Notes: generated by a model not told the origin, from the sequence alone. A DNA stretch of 64,000 nt from Calendula officinalis (GCA_963853835.1 OY970828.1:63046861-63110860); one strand, 5' to 3'; counted from the stretch's first letter, positions 36,801 through 48,982 are shown. Numbers and translations are program-made.

Positions 36801-38442
36801 ACCTTCAAATCATCGAGACTCGAAATTTTCCCTTCAGCAAAACTATCAGTTGCTGACTGTACACGCAGACGTGGCGCCAGCTGGTTTAATCCTTCCAACA
36901 CACGTAATAGAGATAGAATGTTGTATGTAGGATTGTTTCTTTCTAAATCACACGGGAGTTCACCTTGTAACAGACTGTCTAAAAGAGACATTTGATTTGT
37001 TCGTGACTCGTTTGTATTTGAATTTGAAGTGGACCCCACTTTGTTACTTGATTTTGGATTTGGATTTGTAACTGTTTGATTATCTGCTCTTTGGTATGTA
37101 ACTGTGTATATATCACCCCATAATCTGCTTCCATCATTAGATACAAAATCGGTACTGTTGTTGTATCTATCGTCCTCATCTTCATCGAGCACAAGTTGTC
37201 TTTGTATAGCTTGATAGATGGTTAAATGGCGGTTAAGTTGTTTACCGTTTGATGAAAATATGAGTTTCGGGTTACCGTTTGACCCGAACACGGGCCGCCC
37301 GTGGCGGTCCCTGCCTGCCCGGAGGCCTCTGCCCCCGTTGGCGGTTGCAAGCCCGGCCATGGCGGCTGCTGCAAATGACATTGTGCCTCTTGACCCGAAT
37401 GAATTTGTGGGCCTGAAATCTGGAGAGTCTGAGGCCCGTAAGGCGGTTGTGCCTCTGCTGCTTGACCCGGATGCAGGGTTTGTTTGGGTGTCAACGGGTC
37501 GGTCCTCTGATGAGTCACCTAATTTAACATCATGAACTTTGTCTGGCGTGCAAACGGGAAGAGAGTCATCTCCTAATACCTGCAAGGAAAAAATAAAAGA
37601 AAATAAGAAATTTGTATGAAAAACAGTTAGTTATATTGGAACTTGGAACTTAGCCTCTAGACATTTGTTGACTTGATGTTTAAACCCTTTTGTTGAAAAA
37701 CGGTCATTTTAATCTACTTAACATATTATTATTATTATTTAATTATTGTGAGTACTACTTAATATTGTTATTATTTATTAAAAATCAGTGAAAAATTGTA
37801 TATACAACTTACGGGACTATACCATAACTACAAAAACAGTTCAAGGGTTACAATGGTTTTTGTATTTATTAACTTGTGATAGCATGTCATAATAACAAGT
37901 TAACCAGTCATTTAACTCTATGAAAAAAGTTTGCCCTATAAAAAAAAATTGCCCATGAAGCATTCCAATATTAAAAAACTAGAGTAAATTATAGGAATTG
38001 TCCCTGTGGTTTTACGAATTCTCTGATTTTGTCCCTTAACTTCTTTTTCGTGTTTTTGACCTAAAATGACTAAAATCTTGTTTTAATTTATTTGTTAAAA
38101 AGTTCTGAAACTTTTTTGTAAGGGTATTTTGGTCAGTTTAGGTCAACATGGACAAAAAAGATAAAATTTGAAGACCATGGAGACAAAAACTCGGAAAAGA
38201 AAAAAGTTAAAGGGACAAACGGAAAATTCGTAAAACCACAGGGACGATTTCTGTACTTTACTCTAAAAAAAATGGTAAAATGTAAGATAACATACATCAT
38301 CATGATCTTCATCATCATCCTCCTCAGATATATCATCATCTTCTTCAATCACCAATGCATCATCAATCTCAACAGGTGATATATCAAAATCCTCATCCTA
38401 CACAGAAAGTACATAAACATATTTAATATATATATATACATA

Positions 38443-38491
<49 letters not shown>

Positions 38492-41400
38492 AATAATATA
38501 TATATATATTTATGTAATTTAATACGTACCTCAGAAGTAGAATCACCGCCATCTACAGGTTTCATCTGAGCATCTTTATCCAAAGCAGCTCTTCTCCTAG
38601 CAGCATTTCTAGTCTGTGGCCCATCATCTTGACTTGTTGACTTCAACACACCTTTCCCCTTTGCTTTCGAAGAGCTCGCGTTCTTCTCTTGCGATTTCGC
38701 TGAGCTGTCACCGCCAATACTAATCCCCGCCTTAGACCTTGTGGAATGCTGACGTGGCGGGCCCACAGGAGTAGACGAACCCCCCGCAGCTGCACCAGAT
38801 CCAGGCTCTACATATCCAGCTGGCTTCTCACTCCTCTGCACACGTGGCCACAGAAAATCCTCAACCGCCGCCAGGCTGGCCAACGGGTCGATCAGAACAA
38901 CATTTGATGAGTAATCACGAAGTGATTTTTCTCCTTGAGATCTGCAAAGCCGTAATTTGAACGGCTGAGATAACGCCCCGAGACCAGATGACAAACGTGT
39001 GGTCCCGGTTGATGATGACCTGGCGCTGTGACTCAGCACGACTGGGAAACGTTCTAACGACGTTAAAGCTAACTGTAGCTTCTGGACCAAAACACTCATC
39101 GTAGCTTCTTTTCCCTCACTTAACGGTAATGCAATTTCTATAAACGAAGTGTATCGTTTAATCGCCAGCTGGCGAAGTTTCGGTAAATTCGTTTCGGATA
39201 CTTTCTCTTTAGAAAAATGCCCACAAGAAAAGTAATTTAACAAAGCAGCCACAACACCACTCCCGATAAACTCAAAAGTAGAAACACCGTCATCTTTAGT
39301 TAATTCAGAAAGCATTTCGGTTATCACATTCAACAAATTCTCCTCTTTTCCAGGTGAATAATCAGCAAAACGGGGCCCACAAGCTTTCGATTTCCCTTTC
39401 GATTTCATCTTCTGATCATCAACCGAATTACCTAACTTCTTGCAAAGATTTCTCAAATGCAACAGATCATCCGTAACACCAACTTCAGTAGCACCGGGGT
39501 CAGAAGGGAAGTATTTATCTTTGAAAGCTTTTGCACTTGTGCTGACAGCTGTCTTGAGACTGGAACTGACAGCTGGCAGTTCTGTGGGGCCCGGGGTTTT
39601 TAAATCTTCAGCAGGATATACATTTGCGTTTGTATCTGTATTTGGAGTGCCGATTCGGCGGCGGTAACGCCGTGATCGTGAGGAACCGGGTATGGAATCG
39701 TTGACTTTTTCAGTTGATAATTGTGGGGAGAGATTGTTGTTGTTGCCAGATGGCGCTGAGCTGGCAAGTGTGTCGATTGCGTGAATTACACCTTCTCTTA
39801 CAAACATTTTACTGAAAGTTTCCGGAAGCTTCTCCATTAGTATCTCTGCTATTTGGAGTGAAGGTACCAACACCTGTGGGTCCTTCCATGCCAAAACTCC
39901 AGCCAAGAAACTGCAGTTTTACAATATCAAAAAAGTTAAATAATATAATTAATTAATACCATAAAAAACCTTACTTTTTGATGTTCAAAAAAAAAACAAA
40001 AAAGAAACATACTTTTTATTTTATACAAAAAGGATTAAAATGGACGAAAAAAAATTGAAATTTGAAGACCAGATCGACAAATATACAGGGACAAAAAAAT
40101 GAAATTAGAAGTATAAAAACAAAATCATAGAATTTGGAAGACCAGAGGAACAATTTCTGTAATTTACTCCCAAAATCAATAGAGTTAGACAGATAATAAA
40201 TAGTGTATATCTCATTACAAATCTAAACTACCAAGCTTTAATGCTTTATTAAATTATCATAATTTCTTGAAAATGAGTGGGACAAGATCATAATTTCACA
40301 TGTTTGTATAAATTTAAAACGAGTTCAAGGACTTTAATATGCAAAATTAAAAAGTATGTAGCTTTATATATGGTATATAAACCCTAGTAGTATAATATAT
40401 AATATATAAATAAATAACGTAATCACCACTGACATACCTTGATATGTTTGCAACAGCTAGTAAAGATTGAATCATATCAGCAGTACTGAAGTACATCAAC
40501 TTCCCAATAACCGAAAGACATTTATGACGAACAGGCGCATTCACACTTGACCCGTATATCTGCAAAAAAAAAAAAAATTAAAATAAATGAGTATTGTTAC
40601 TGCTGATAAAGACTAATAACAAGTCTTAATCTTTGTAACTAACCTGAATCAGAACAGGAAGAAGATCCATCCCAAATTGCTGCAAAAGTTCGGGCTGTTC
40701 GGTTAACAATTTCTCACGGGCCGAAATCTCGGGCCCACTGTTGCTAGATTCTTCTGGCTTGCTGGAACTGCTACCAGCAGTTGACTTTTTCAAAAGAGAA
40801 CCTTTTACAAATATGTTACTGCTTGTAGGCAGACTTATGGTCCCGTTTGGCAATGGTGGAAGAAGCTCATTTGCTAAATTCACAATCTCAAAAATCTAAA
40901 ATAAACAAATTAGTCACAAGTTAAATCGCATTCTGTAAAATAATTCAAATCTATTATGATTTAAAGTATAGGCATGACCAATTAAAATATAAAATAATTA
41001 AATATTACCTGCTCAGGTGGTCTACTCAAGGCAGGTGACACAGACATTGTTGCAACAAGACCAGAACCTGATAATATGTCTTTTAAAATCCCACTGATTC
41101 CAAGAAGCAGTAAAGTTTTGGATCCTAAAGGAGACCCACTTGCACATGTGGATAGCAATCGAACTAAGCCCTAAAAAGCCTTCAAATTTAGTAAAACAGC
41201 CAAAAGTATATATACATATATGTATATGTATATGCATATGTATATATATACCGTGTATGTAGAGGTACTGAGGGATGCTTGTTGTCCTCCAGAAGAACTG
41301 ATTGAAATTAAAGATGCTGCTTGTTTAACCAATCCGTGAACACAAAGCTCATCTAACTGATCAGAAGATGCTGCAAATGCCTCTGCAATTCGGGTCAAAC

Positions 41401-42799
41401 AAACTGAAGCATGCTCCAAAACCTATGAACAAATAAGACAAAAAGTAAGTCAGTTAACCAGTTTCTGATAGCTAAAAAAATTGAAATTTGTGACTCTCAC
41501 TTTGGCATCATGGTACTGAAGTAGATTGGTCAGTAAAGGAACAGCTTCCATGACAAAATCGGCTGCATCAGATGGAAGTTTCTTGCACATATTTGCAGCA
41601 GTAGATAATGCCACACGCTGATACATATAAATAACACAAGATTTTGTTATATACATTTTAAATATTTAAATATATATTGTTTTATTTAATAGATTTAACA
41701 TAATAATGAAAGCATAAAGGTGTACCTGGACTCCTGTTGAGAAAAAGTCAAGGTAAGAGAGCACTGCCATTAATGCACCTGCTCTCAAACAGGCGGTTGG
41801 GTGCTCCTGAGATATCTTCTTAAGAGCTTGCAAAGACTGTTACCAAAATAATAATAAATAAATTAACACAAGATTCTAATTATATTTAAGCATTTAACAA
41901 ATATACGACGATTGACAAACCTGTTCAGCCAAATCCATGTATTCAATTGTAAGCAGTCTAGCAACAAAGCAAGAAACAGCACCATAATGCACAACAGCAG
42001 CACATGAAGAAGGTAACACATCACAGAGATGTGTGAGTGCCCTAGCAGCAAGCAGCATGATATCCGGATTGCTCTCATGATTAAGCAGCCCAACAAGCAC
42101 AGGAACAAAAGAATCAACCGAAAAAGTGCTGAGTGAATCCTCAGTACCAATTGAAAGCATATCACATAACTGTGTTAAAGCTTCAACTTGCTTTCCTTCT
42201 TCACCATCAGCACGCAAACCTGAAAGAATCTTCTTCAATCGACCACTTTGATGAGATGAAGAAGCGGACGCCATTGCTGATGAAGGTAGCAGATCATCCA
42301 AACCCGCACCAAGCTTTCGTAGCAGACCTTGAAGTGCACTGCTTGCAGATGTCAGATTCTGGTGCAGAATCCCAACTCCGCCACCTTCGCTGTCATCATC
42401 GTCGTCGTCAGCTCCGCCAGCACCGCCGTCGATGTTTAATCCCAAATTGTTGTTAATGTTATGATCTCTTTCCTTAACCCTAACTTCATGTTCTTTCTCT
42501 TTTCCTTTATCGGAATTATTATTATCCCTATCCGATCCGATATTCTGATTAATACTATTCTTCCTACCACGACGGCCACGACCCGACCCTGACCCGGAAG
42601 ATTCATTGGTGGAGTTATCCATGTTAGAAGCGCGTGAACGAGTAGCAACAGAGACCGATTGAACGACGACGTTTGAAGGTGAGGCGGTTGTAGTGGAGAG
42701 ACGAGTGCGTTTGTTGGAACGGGTGGTAGGTCCGCCGGACGACGAAGAAGAATGGGCTGATGAGGTGGCCTCCGCCCTTTTCCGGCTACGAGTTTCCAT
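33893..42799 (-). CDS. UPL3: HECT E3 ubiquitin ligase, UPL3/KAKTUS type, 18 exons, ~1860 aa
   Basis: Transfers ubiquitin to substrates through a HECT thioester; Arabidopsis UPL3 restrains trichome endoreduplication (family knowledge). Exons (minus): 42799-41921, 41836-41726, 41617-41501, 41422-41252, 41170-41009, 40895-40644, 40559-40438, 39910-38530, 38397-38296, 37579-36531, 35959-35509, 35436-35218, 35152-35048, 34667-34587, 34490-34422, 34358-34230, 34156-34040, 33958-33893; all GT/AG, frame kept. N-terminus METRSRKRAEA, a low-complexity Ser/Gly/Asp region, ARM-type repeats (~130-700), an acidic exon (1066-1099), and the HECT domain (~1470-1860) with catalytic Cys1827 in VMTCANYLKLPP, 33 residues before the C-terminus FDLS as in Arabidopsis. 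Length is near the 1888 of AtUPL3. An upstream in-frame ATG (42811) exists, but METRSRKR is the conserved start. Confidence 0.95.
34730..35022. mobile_element. Foldback MITE in UPL3 intron 13 (family A relative)
   Basis: Inverted arms: 'ttacaaggagggtccctgaggtttaacc' side versus 'gtaaacctcaaggaccatctttgtaa', with an inner pair 'actacactagtagccctttttttggaaacgtttt'-like versus 'aaaagttttccaaacaaagactaccagtgta'. It lies between exons 14 and 13 and does not touch the splice sites. Confidence 0.78.
36011..36496. mobile_element. Foldback MITE in UPL3 intron 10 with duplicated right arm (family A)
   Basis: Starts agagtagattacaataaatggtcc and ends aaaggaccacttgtgtaaattact. The right arm occurs twice in tandem (about 36255-36355 and 36370-36470): 'gtcaatagtttcagaa..aa.gactaccagt.taatttatgaa' and 'aaggaccaaatatgaaata.tgtacaaac'. 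The end lies about 35 bp from the exon 10 donor site. Confidence 0.82.
37981..38264. mobile_element. Foldback MITE in UPL3 intron 9 (family B)
   Basis: Starts agagtaaattataggaattgtccctgtggttttacga and ends with the complement tcgtaaaaccacagggacgatttctgtactttactct. Inner pairs include tcccttaacttctttttc / gaaaaaagttaaaggga. It lies about 30 bp from exon 9. A partial relative is in intron 7 (40019-40172). Confidence 0.82.
38400..38520. repeat. (AT)n microsatellites in UPL3 intron 8
   Basis: Two 'tatacataaataatatat'-type runs with a long (AT)n tract (about 38446-38485) fill most of the 132-bp intron between exons 9 and 8. Confidence 0.85.
40019..40172. mobile_element. Partial family-B MITE in UPL3 intron 7
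   Basis: Its right end 'gaggaacaatttctgtaatttactcc' matches the right end of the element at 37981-38264, and it carries 'gaagaccagatcgacaaa...gggacaaaaa' motifs; the left end is missing or eroded. Confidence 0.5.
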
Positions 42800-43071
42800 A
42801 CAAAACCCCAAACCCCCTTTTCGTAGTTAACGATCAACGACGATCGAAGATACAATTAACCCTTATCATCGTTATTCAAAAATCGCACAAAAAAACACCG
42901 AAAAGGACTCGAATTAACGCAAAATCGACCAACCCTAATAACTATCGATGCTGAAATTGATAAATTAAGAAGAATGTAAGTGATTGAAACCGATCCGCTG
43001 GTGATTCTATGAGTGTGTAAAGACGAATTTGACGACGGAGATAGTAAAATAAAGAGAAAGAGGGTTAAAAA

Positions 43072-43104
43072 AAACCCTAATCGGTGGTGGTTGTTATTAT
43101 ATAG
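43072..43104 (-). promoter_or_regulatory. Candidate UPL3 core promoter: TATA box and telo-box
   Basis: On the minus strand, CTATATAAT lies at 43104-43096, roughly 300 bp upstream of the start codon. An AAACCCTAA telo-box (in + orientation, 43072-43080) follows just downstream in the direction of transcription. Both fit a plant 5' region, but the transcription start is not shown. Confidence 0.4.
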
Positions 43105-43283
43105 CTGTACGTTTGTGTTGGTGTGAGGAGTACGTAAAAGCTACGAAAAATATCATTTTGTGGAGTTTTTCTTTTCTTTTTCCCCGTTTTGCCCTTTTAA
43201 ATGAAGTTAATCACAAATAATAAAATCAAAAATTCGTATTTTTCTTATTCCTTTTTTTAAAATACAAATTTTAATTTATTTTG

Positions 43284-43438
43284 AGGAAAATGATAATGAC
43301 ATCCCTAAGGGCTGTCAATAAGAAGATAAAAATCATGTAAAAACCGCCCCATGAATTTTAGGAACATTACCTTATCCATGAAGGTACAAACGTTTTAAGC
43401 ACGTTAGAGACAGCCTAAGGGCTGTCATTAACAAAACC
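43284..43438 (-). mobile_element. Small MITE with palindromic ends, copy 2
   Basis: Ends aggaaaatgataatgacatccctaagggctgtcaata and gacagcctaagggctgtcattaacaaaaccc. It matches the element at 18682-18849 in the opposite orientation. It sits about 480 bp upstream of the UPL3 start codon. Confidence 0.72.
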
Positions 43439-43544
43439 CTAATTTTAAATACTACATATAGTCACTATCGGACTTAGAATTCACAACTACAAGACTGATG
43501 GGCAAACATGTTACTGCTAGATTAAAAGCTCTTTGGTTTTCCCA

Positions 43545-43686
43545 ATGTTCTAAAAAGCGTAAGCCGATGTGTAACGGCACAATCAAGTCTCAAGTCATGG
43601 TGACTCATGTAGTTCTCGAAGCGTGATTTAAAACGGCACAATTTTCATATAATTTATAGATATATGTATATTAAGTTTACAAAAAG

Positions 43687-43749
<63 letters not shown>

Positions 43750-43992
43750 TTTATATGATACTTCATATATAAAATTCACAAAAAGTATTACATCTTAATT
43801 TATAGTTATATATATCATTATATTTTTTTAAATTCAATTTTCGTAGTCAGTTTTAAAAAAAAAAAACTCGTCATAAGGCGTGTCTTATCGTGTCTTATCT
43901 TACGTCACGTCTTACGCATGCGTCATGGTCTACTTCGTAATGTGGCCAGCGCGCGCCTTATCGCCACCATGACGCGCCTTTTAGTACCCTGA
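43545..43992. mobile_element. Diverged copy of the hAT-like 'gttctaaaa' MITE
   Basis: Ends caatgttctaaaaagcgtaag and cgcgccttttagtaccctg mirror the ends of the element at 26229-26651. The right arm keeps 'ggcgtgtcttatcgtg' and 'gcgcgccttatcgcc'. The core has gained a ~60-bp (AT)n run (about 43689-43745). No clear target duplication remains. Confidence 0.7.
43689..43745. repeat. (AT)n microsatellite
   Basis: An uninterrupted AT run inside the MITE at 43545-43992. Confidence 0.92.
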
Positions 43993-45060
43993 ATTTTTCA
44001 TTTTCTGTTATAATATACATCTTTGATACAAATTTATAGTACACAAAAAGATAAATTAAATTTATTATATATGTTCTATAACTGAGCAATGGTTGTTGTT
44101 AGAGGGGCAAAAGCTTGCACTATCTTATTTCCATCAAGATACAAACATTTCTTAAAGTAATTTTTTTAAGGTGAATAAAATAGTTCTACTATTAGTGGTA
44201 AGATATTAAGATGATCAACAATGAGTTGTAACTTGAAGAAATAAGAAGCATGTCAACGGCAGGGGTAATGACTCGTCGTGAGCTTAGCAAACTCGGTTGG
44301 CACGCCCTCGTCACCAAACTCGTTGGTAAGCCACTCCTCGTATTGGGGACGAGTTCTTAAACTCGACGCCAGGCACTCGGGGGGGGGGGGGGGTCCTGAT
44401 TTTTTATTTTATTTTCTAATTAGTGGTGAGTTAGTGATGAGTTGTTGTTTGGGCGAACTTGTCAGCACCTTATCGGTAGGGAAGAGGGTGATGTGGACTT
44501 TTGACGAGTTTGAGAACTCGCCATTGGGAGAGACCTATAAAAGATGTAGAGAGAAGTGAATTGGCAAATAAACCTTCACTTTGTCAAATGTGAAGCTTTA
44601 TATGTAGTGCTCACACTCGTCACTATTTCATAACTTATTATTTGTTATTTTTTAATACAAAAAGGTATTCAAGTGATATGAATTAAAACTCTAGTTATAT
44701 GTATTGATAGTATTAAAATTCTAGTTTAACAATAGACAGGATTTTCAAAGATCCAAAGCTGAATTTATTCATCTAACCCGCAATATAAAGTGGCAGTAAT
44801 CCTTTATATCCCATGCATTAGTATTTTGTTTTTATTTAAATTTACCGATTTATTACCTTAAAATATAATATTATGATCCCAAGTTTCAAACCTTTACTCA
44901 TTTCGTTTATAAATAAAACAAATAATTAGTAAATTTTCATATAATATAATAATAAATTCAACTAATCTAATTTGAATAAGATTAAAAGATAGTCAAATGT
45001 CACCTAAAAATTTAATCATACCTTTTATTTTAAAAGATAGTTAAATATCAAATCTTTCAA
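43993..45060. other. Intergenic, no gene seen
   Basis: It contains a GC-richer patch at 44250-44545 with repeated 'actcg' motifs (cgtcaccaaactcg, gacgagttc, gacgagtttgagaactcg) that may be an eroded MITE, and a G14 run near 44380-44393. The rest is AT-rich. Confidence 0.45.
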
Positions 45061-45069
45061 AAGATAGTT

Positions 45070-45419
45070 AAATATCGAGTTTCGGCATTGCCATCACCCC
45101 CCCCCCCCCCCCGGAAGACCTCCACACTATATTAACTTGAGTCTAGCAAAAAGCTAGACTAGAATAATGTTATAAGGGGTTTCTAGCTCAACCAATCCAC
45201 CCAAGGAATCTTAATTTTTTGATTCCGATGGGCGATCTAAGAAAAAGAAAATAAACGAATACAATCAAACAATTCCGATCTACGCATTTTACCACTATCA
45301 AATAACAACGAATTTCTAAATCTCCATAAGACCCAACACGTAGTAAATCCGATGATACGAAACTTTAATCTGCGATTGTTGTAACTTCCTAAAAACCGGC
45401 CTAGTAGTTCTATATACAT
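45070..45419 (-). pseudogene. LINE ORF2 3' relic with 3' UTR
   Basis: On the minus strand the frame reads WVLWRFRN followed by LLFDSGK and LFDCIRLFSF, then a stop, then RNQKIKIPWVDWLS and another stop. This layout is the C-terminal tail of plant L1-type ORF2 after the zf-RVT domain (family knowledge). The 3' sequence includes 'tctagctttttgctagactc' and 'gtgatggcaatgccgaa', the latter shared with 24190-24210. Only the last ~80 codons remain, with nonsense changes; nothing upstream is recognisable. Confidence 0.65.
45100..45113. repeat. Poly-C tract
   Basis: A run of about 15 C in otherwise AT-rich DNA inside the LINE relic's 3' region. Confidence 0.9.
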
Positions 45420-46629
45420 ATTGATATATGATAAATACCTATTTGATCTTATGTGAAATATTTAATTAAATGTTAAATGAACTGTTTGGCCTTTGTGATA
45501 TTTTAATCAAGGGATTAAAATATCTTATTTCTGAAACGTTTAAATGATTTTATGATTTATATATTTTTGGATTCTCTTTTTAATTTCGATTCCGAATATA
45601 TCTTTGTTGCTAAAAACAGAGTTCATTTGGTATTTTAAATAAATTAACTATGAACCGGACTTTTCGTATTATATTGCTGAAAACTGAAAAGTGGAGGGGG
45701 TCCCACCTCCCCTTTTTGACCGACCCTTAGATGGGGGATTGGCCCCATTTCTCCTTCATTTGCCAATCTCTTTCTCTCTCTAGAAAGTTCAAAACTCATT
45801 TCTCTCACTAAAAATCTCATTTGTTCTTGGTGCTTTTTTGGAAGAAAAGCTAGTTAAATCTCTCATTTCCTGTGTTAAATCTCGAAATTCTTGAAGATCT
45901 TAGGGTAAGCTTTTGTATCTTGTTGTTGGTTTGAAGTTCTTGACTAGTTGGTAAATTAGGGTTTTGGTTTTTTAAGATTTTTACTAGTTTGGTTATATAA
46001 TGATATCTTTATGTTTGTATAGGTTTATTATGCTGACTACATGAATTATATGTTTGTTATTCCTTTTATTCTTGAAAAGCTATGAACTAGATTTTTAAGA
46101 TTATGTGGGTTTTTGTTAAATGGTGAGATTTATCAACCTTTGATGTTTTATATGTTAAAGGAAACTTGTAAGATGTTTTATAACTAGTAAAATCATGATT
46201 TTGGAAAAAGATGGGGTTTTACTAAAATAGTTAGATCTTGGATTTTTATGGTTTATATTGTTAATATAAGCTAAACTAATATGTTGGAAGCATTAAATGT
46301 TAATATGGTTCATTTTGACTTGTATGGATGAAATTGTAGTTAATATAATTGTATGAGTTATGTATAAATTATGAACTAGTTAATGTGTTGTATGACTAGT
46401 TGGTGGTACAATGTTAATTGTATGCTTTATGGATTTTGATGCTTGTTTATGTCAAAATAAGATGTTTGATATGTTAGTTATGGTTAATGTCAAGTTTTGG
46501 TGAGAGTTGATAAAAATACTAACTTTATAGTTTTTGGGTGGTTTATGTTAATATATGAATTAGTAAGTGGTAAGTTGATAATCTATATATAACATAAAAA
46601 ATTAAGTTCCATTTTGATGTAGCATTAAA

Positions 46630-46835
46630 TTCTAAAGAAATTAATGTAATAAAAAACTATAGTAGAAATTAATAACTTCATCAAATTGGTATATCAAAAG
46701 TCTAGAAATAAATTCTAAAGAAATTAATGTAATAAAAAACTATGTAGAAATAAATTCTACAGAAATTAATGTAATAAAAAACTATAGTAAAAACTAATAA
46801 CTTCATCAAATTGTTATATCAAAAGTCTTGAGATA
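46630..46835 (+). repeat. Tandem duplication, ~125-150-bp unit
   Basis: 'aaattctaaagaaattaatgtaataaaaaactat' recurs with small changes near 46628, 46711 and 46753, and 'aataacttcatcaaattg.tatatcaaaagtct' recurs near 46670 and 46796. Confidence 0.75.
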
Positions 46836-46911
46836 ATTATTAGTAAATTAATTTATATCTATATATAAAATGCAATGTTGCATTAAATTCCATGTTAATA
46901 AATACCTTATC

Positions 46912-47046
46912 AAAATGCAATGTTGATTAAAAAAACGTATGAATGTGAATGGGTTAAAGGTTTTAAAACTTAAATTTCAAAATGCAATGTTGATTAAAAA
47001 AAACGTATGAATGTGAATGGGTTAAAGGTTTTAAAACTTAAATTTC
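46912..47046 (+). repeat. Tandem duplication, 66-67-bp unit x2
   Basis: Two almost identical units ('aaaatgcaatgttgattaaa...' to '...taaatttc') lie at 46912-46978 and 46979-47046, differing by one A in an A run. This indicates a recent duplication. Confidence 0.9.
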
Positions 47047-48149
47047 AATAATATAAAAAACAAATGTATATTTAATTCATACTAATAAACCTAAGGGGTA
47101 ATTTAAGCAACACATTAAATCAAGCAAACAATACGATTTCCGTTTCTAACTTTCTTCTTCAAAACCATAATTAATTGCCTTTAATGAATCTTTTCGTTTC
47201 TTCAATTAATTAATTGCCTTCTTCTTCTTAACCCTTCCAATTTAGCCTATAAAAACTAAAATTCTTCCACCAAAATCACTCATTGACATTCTGGTTTAAT
47301 CCCATCTCCAAATCGATGCAAGTTGCTTGGTTAATTCCATCTATTATCACAAGTATTCCAAAATTGCCATTAACACAGGTTTTATTCTTTTTTTGTTTTT
47401 TTTCAAAATTGAATCCATATGAAATTCTATTTTTATAATCATGACTGTTACACTTAGTTTCAGCAAGGAGGAATAGAGCATTCTCATCTACAAATGCAAA
47501 GGCGAAGGATTTCGATGTCAATGTTCCATATTCTACTTATTTGTTTGCAAATGTATGTAGCTCTACATATTCTTTTGAAAATGTATGAAATTCAAACCAA
47601 TTGGATGATAATTGAAATGTATGACATCGTTGTTTAATTGTTATCATTTAACCTATTTCATTATGTGTATTTGAAGTTTTTGTTATTTTGCCTCAAATAA
47701 CTACATTTGATCATTGTTAAATGACTACATATGATCATTATTAATTGTTATAATGAGCCTACAAATAATATTTGCTCAATTGTGATAGTGTTTTCCCAAC
47801 CATTTGTTGTTCTTTTTAGGCCTTTGTGTCTTATTTTAATTGCAAATTTTCGGCCTTTGAAGTTTATAAATTTGTCTTTTTCAGCATGTGTCTTTTTTCA
47901 GGATGTTTTAGGCATTTGATCAAGTATTGTTGTTTTCTACATCACTTTAAGATCCGTGATCATAAATATGTATGTCACGTGGTTCAATTAATGTTACAAT
48001 TTGTTATAAATTACCAAGTAAAAGAACACAAAATTTCACATGTTACTTATGTATTAGTGGATAAATGTTAATTTTTGTAGACATGTTACTTATGTATTAG
48101 TGGATAAATGTTAATTTTGTAGACACGTTACTTTTGTTGATTAAGAAGA

Positions 48150-48230
48150 TATCTTCTAAAACAACATTTTTTGTTCAAGGGATCAAAGTCCGTGCATCGC
48201 ACATGCCATGTTGCCTCGTATTGTGATAAA
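48150..48230 (+). mobile_element. Possible Helitron 3' end remnant
   Basis: 'caaagtccgtgcatcgcacatgcc' resembles the GC-rich 'gtgcatcgcac' hairpin common at plant Helitron 3' ends. A normal CTAG terminus is not visible, so this is tentative. Confidence 0.3.
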
Positions 48231-48862
48231 AATGGAGTTTTGTCTTGTGGAAATAACTAGTTAGTTATGAATTGTTAAATGGTATAATTATAGCATTTGT
48301 ATTTATGTTTGGAAGTGTTAAAGTTAAAAGGTGAGTTTTGACTTGTTTGGGTATATAATGTGAAAGATGATTAAATGAGTTTGGATATAACTTGCATTGA
48401 ACTGTGGATGGAGTTGACATGGTAAATTATATAAATTGATGAATTGTAAGTTGCTGACATGATGGTAAGTGTAGAATGTATTATTGTTTCAATAAATCCG
48501 GTTTGATCCGTTTGGATGTAAAAGATGCATTTTGGTTAGTTGACTTGTTGTGAAAGTGTAATACGACCATGATATGTTTATATGATATCGCAAGTGTTTA
48601 GTTAGTCATGTGGTGCAAGTGTTAGTGTTAAATGTATATATAACATTGTTTATAATCTTGGTGGAATTATATACTAATTCGGTATTCCTTTGGATTACAG
48701 GAAACGGGAGGACAACTCAGTGACATTAGACTACCGAGTTGGTGACAAGGAGAAGGTTATGATTAGTGGATTTAACCTCCAACTTGTGTTAGTTGCATTT
48801 GGCTTGGAAGTTGCATACTTGTTAAAATGCAGGATTTCGTAGCAGTGCTAGGGAGTTCACGA

Positions 48863-48982
48863 CGCGAACTATAGTTCGCGATCGTGAACTATACACAAAG
48901 ATTTTGGGGGTGTTTTTCATGAACTCCTCGCGACCAGGTTCCGGACGCGAACTTGAGTTCGCGACGCGAACTTCGAGTTCGC
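48863..48982 (+). repeat. Three CGCGAAC/GTTCGCG hairpins
   Basis: Perfect 7-4-7 hairpins lie at 48863-48880 (loop tata) and 48946-48963 (loop ttga), and a 6-bp version (loop ttcga) at 48966-48982. They sit in a GC-rich patch of an otherwise AT-rich non-coding unit. Confidence 0.85.

Noticed and set aside
37222..37518. ORFs on both strands across UPL3 exon 10
   Set aside because: Shadows of a long real exon whose own frame continues into the next exon.
42436..42855. 139-codon minus-strand ORF overlapping UPL3 exon 1
   Set aside because: It is an alternative frame of the low-complexity first exon of UPL3; the METRSRKR frame is conserved.
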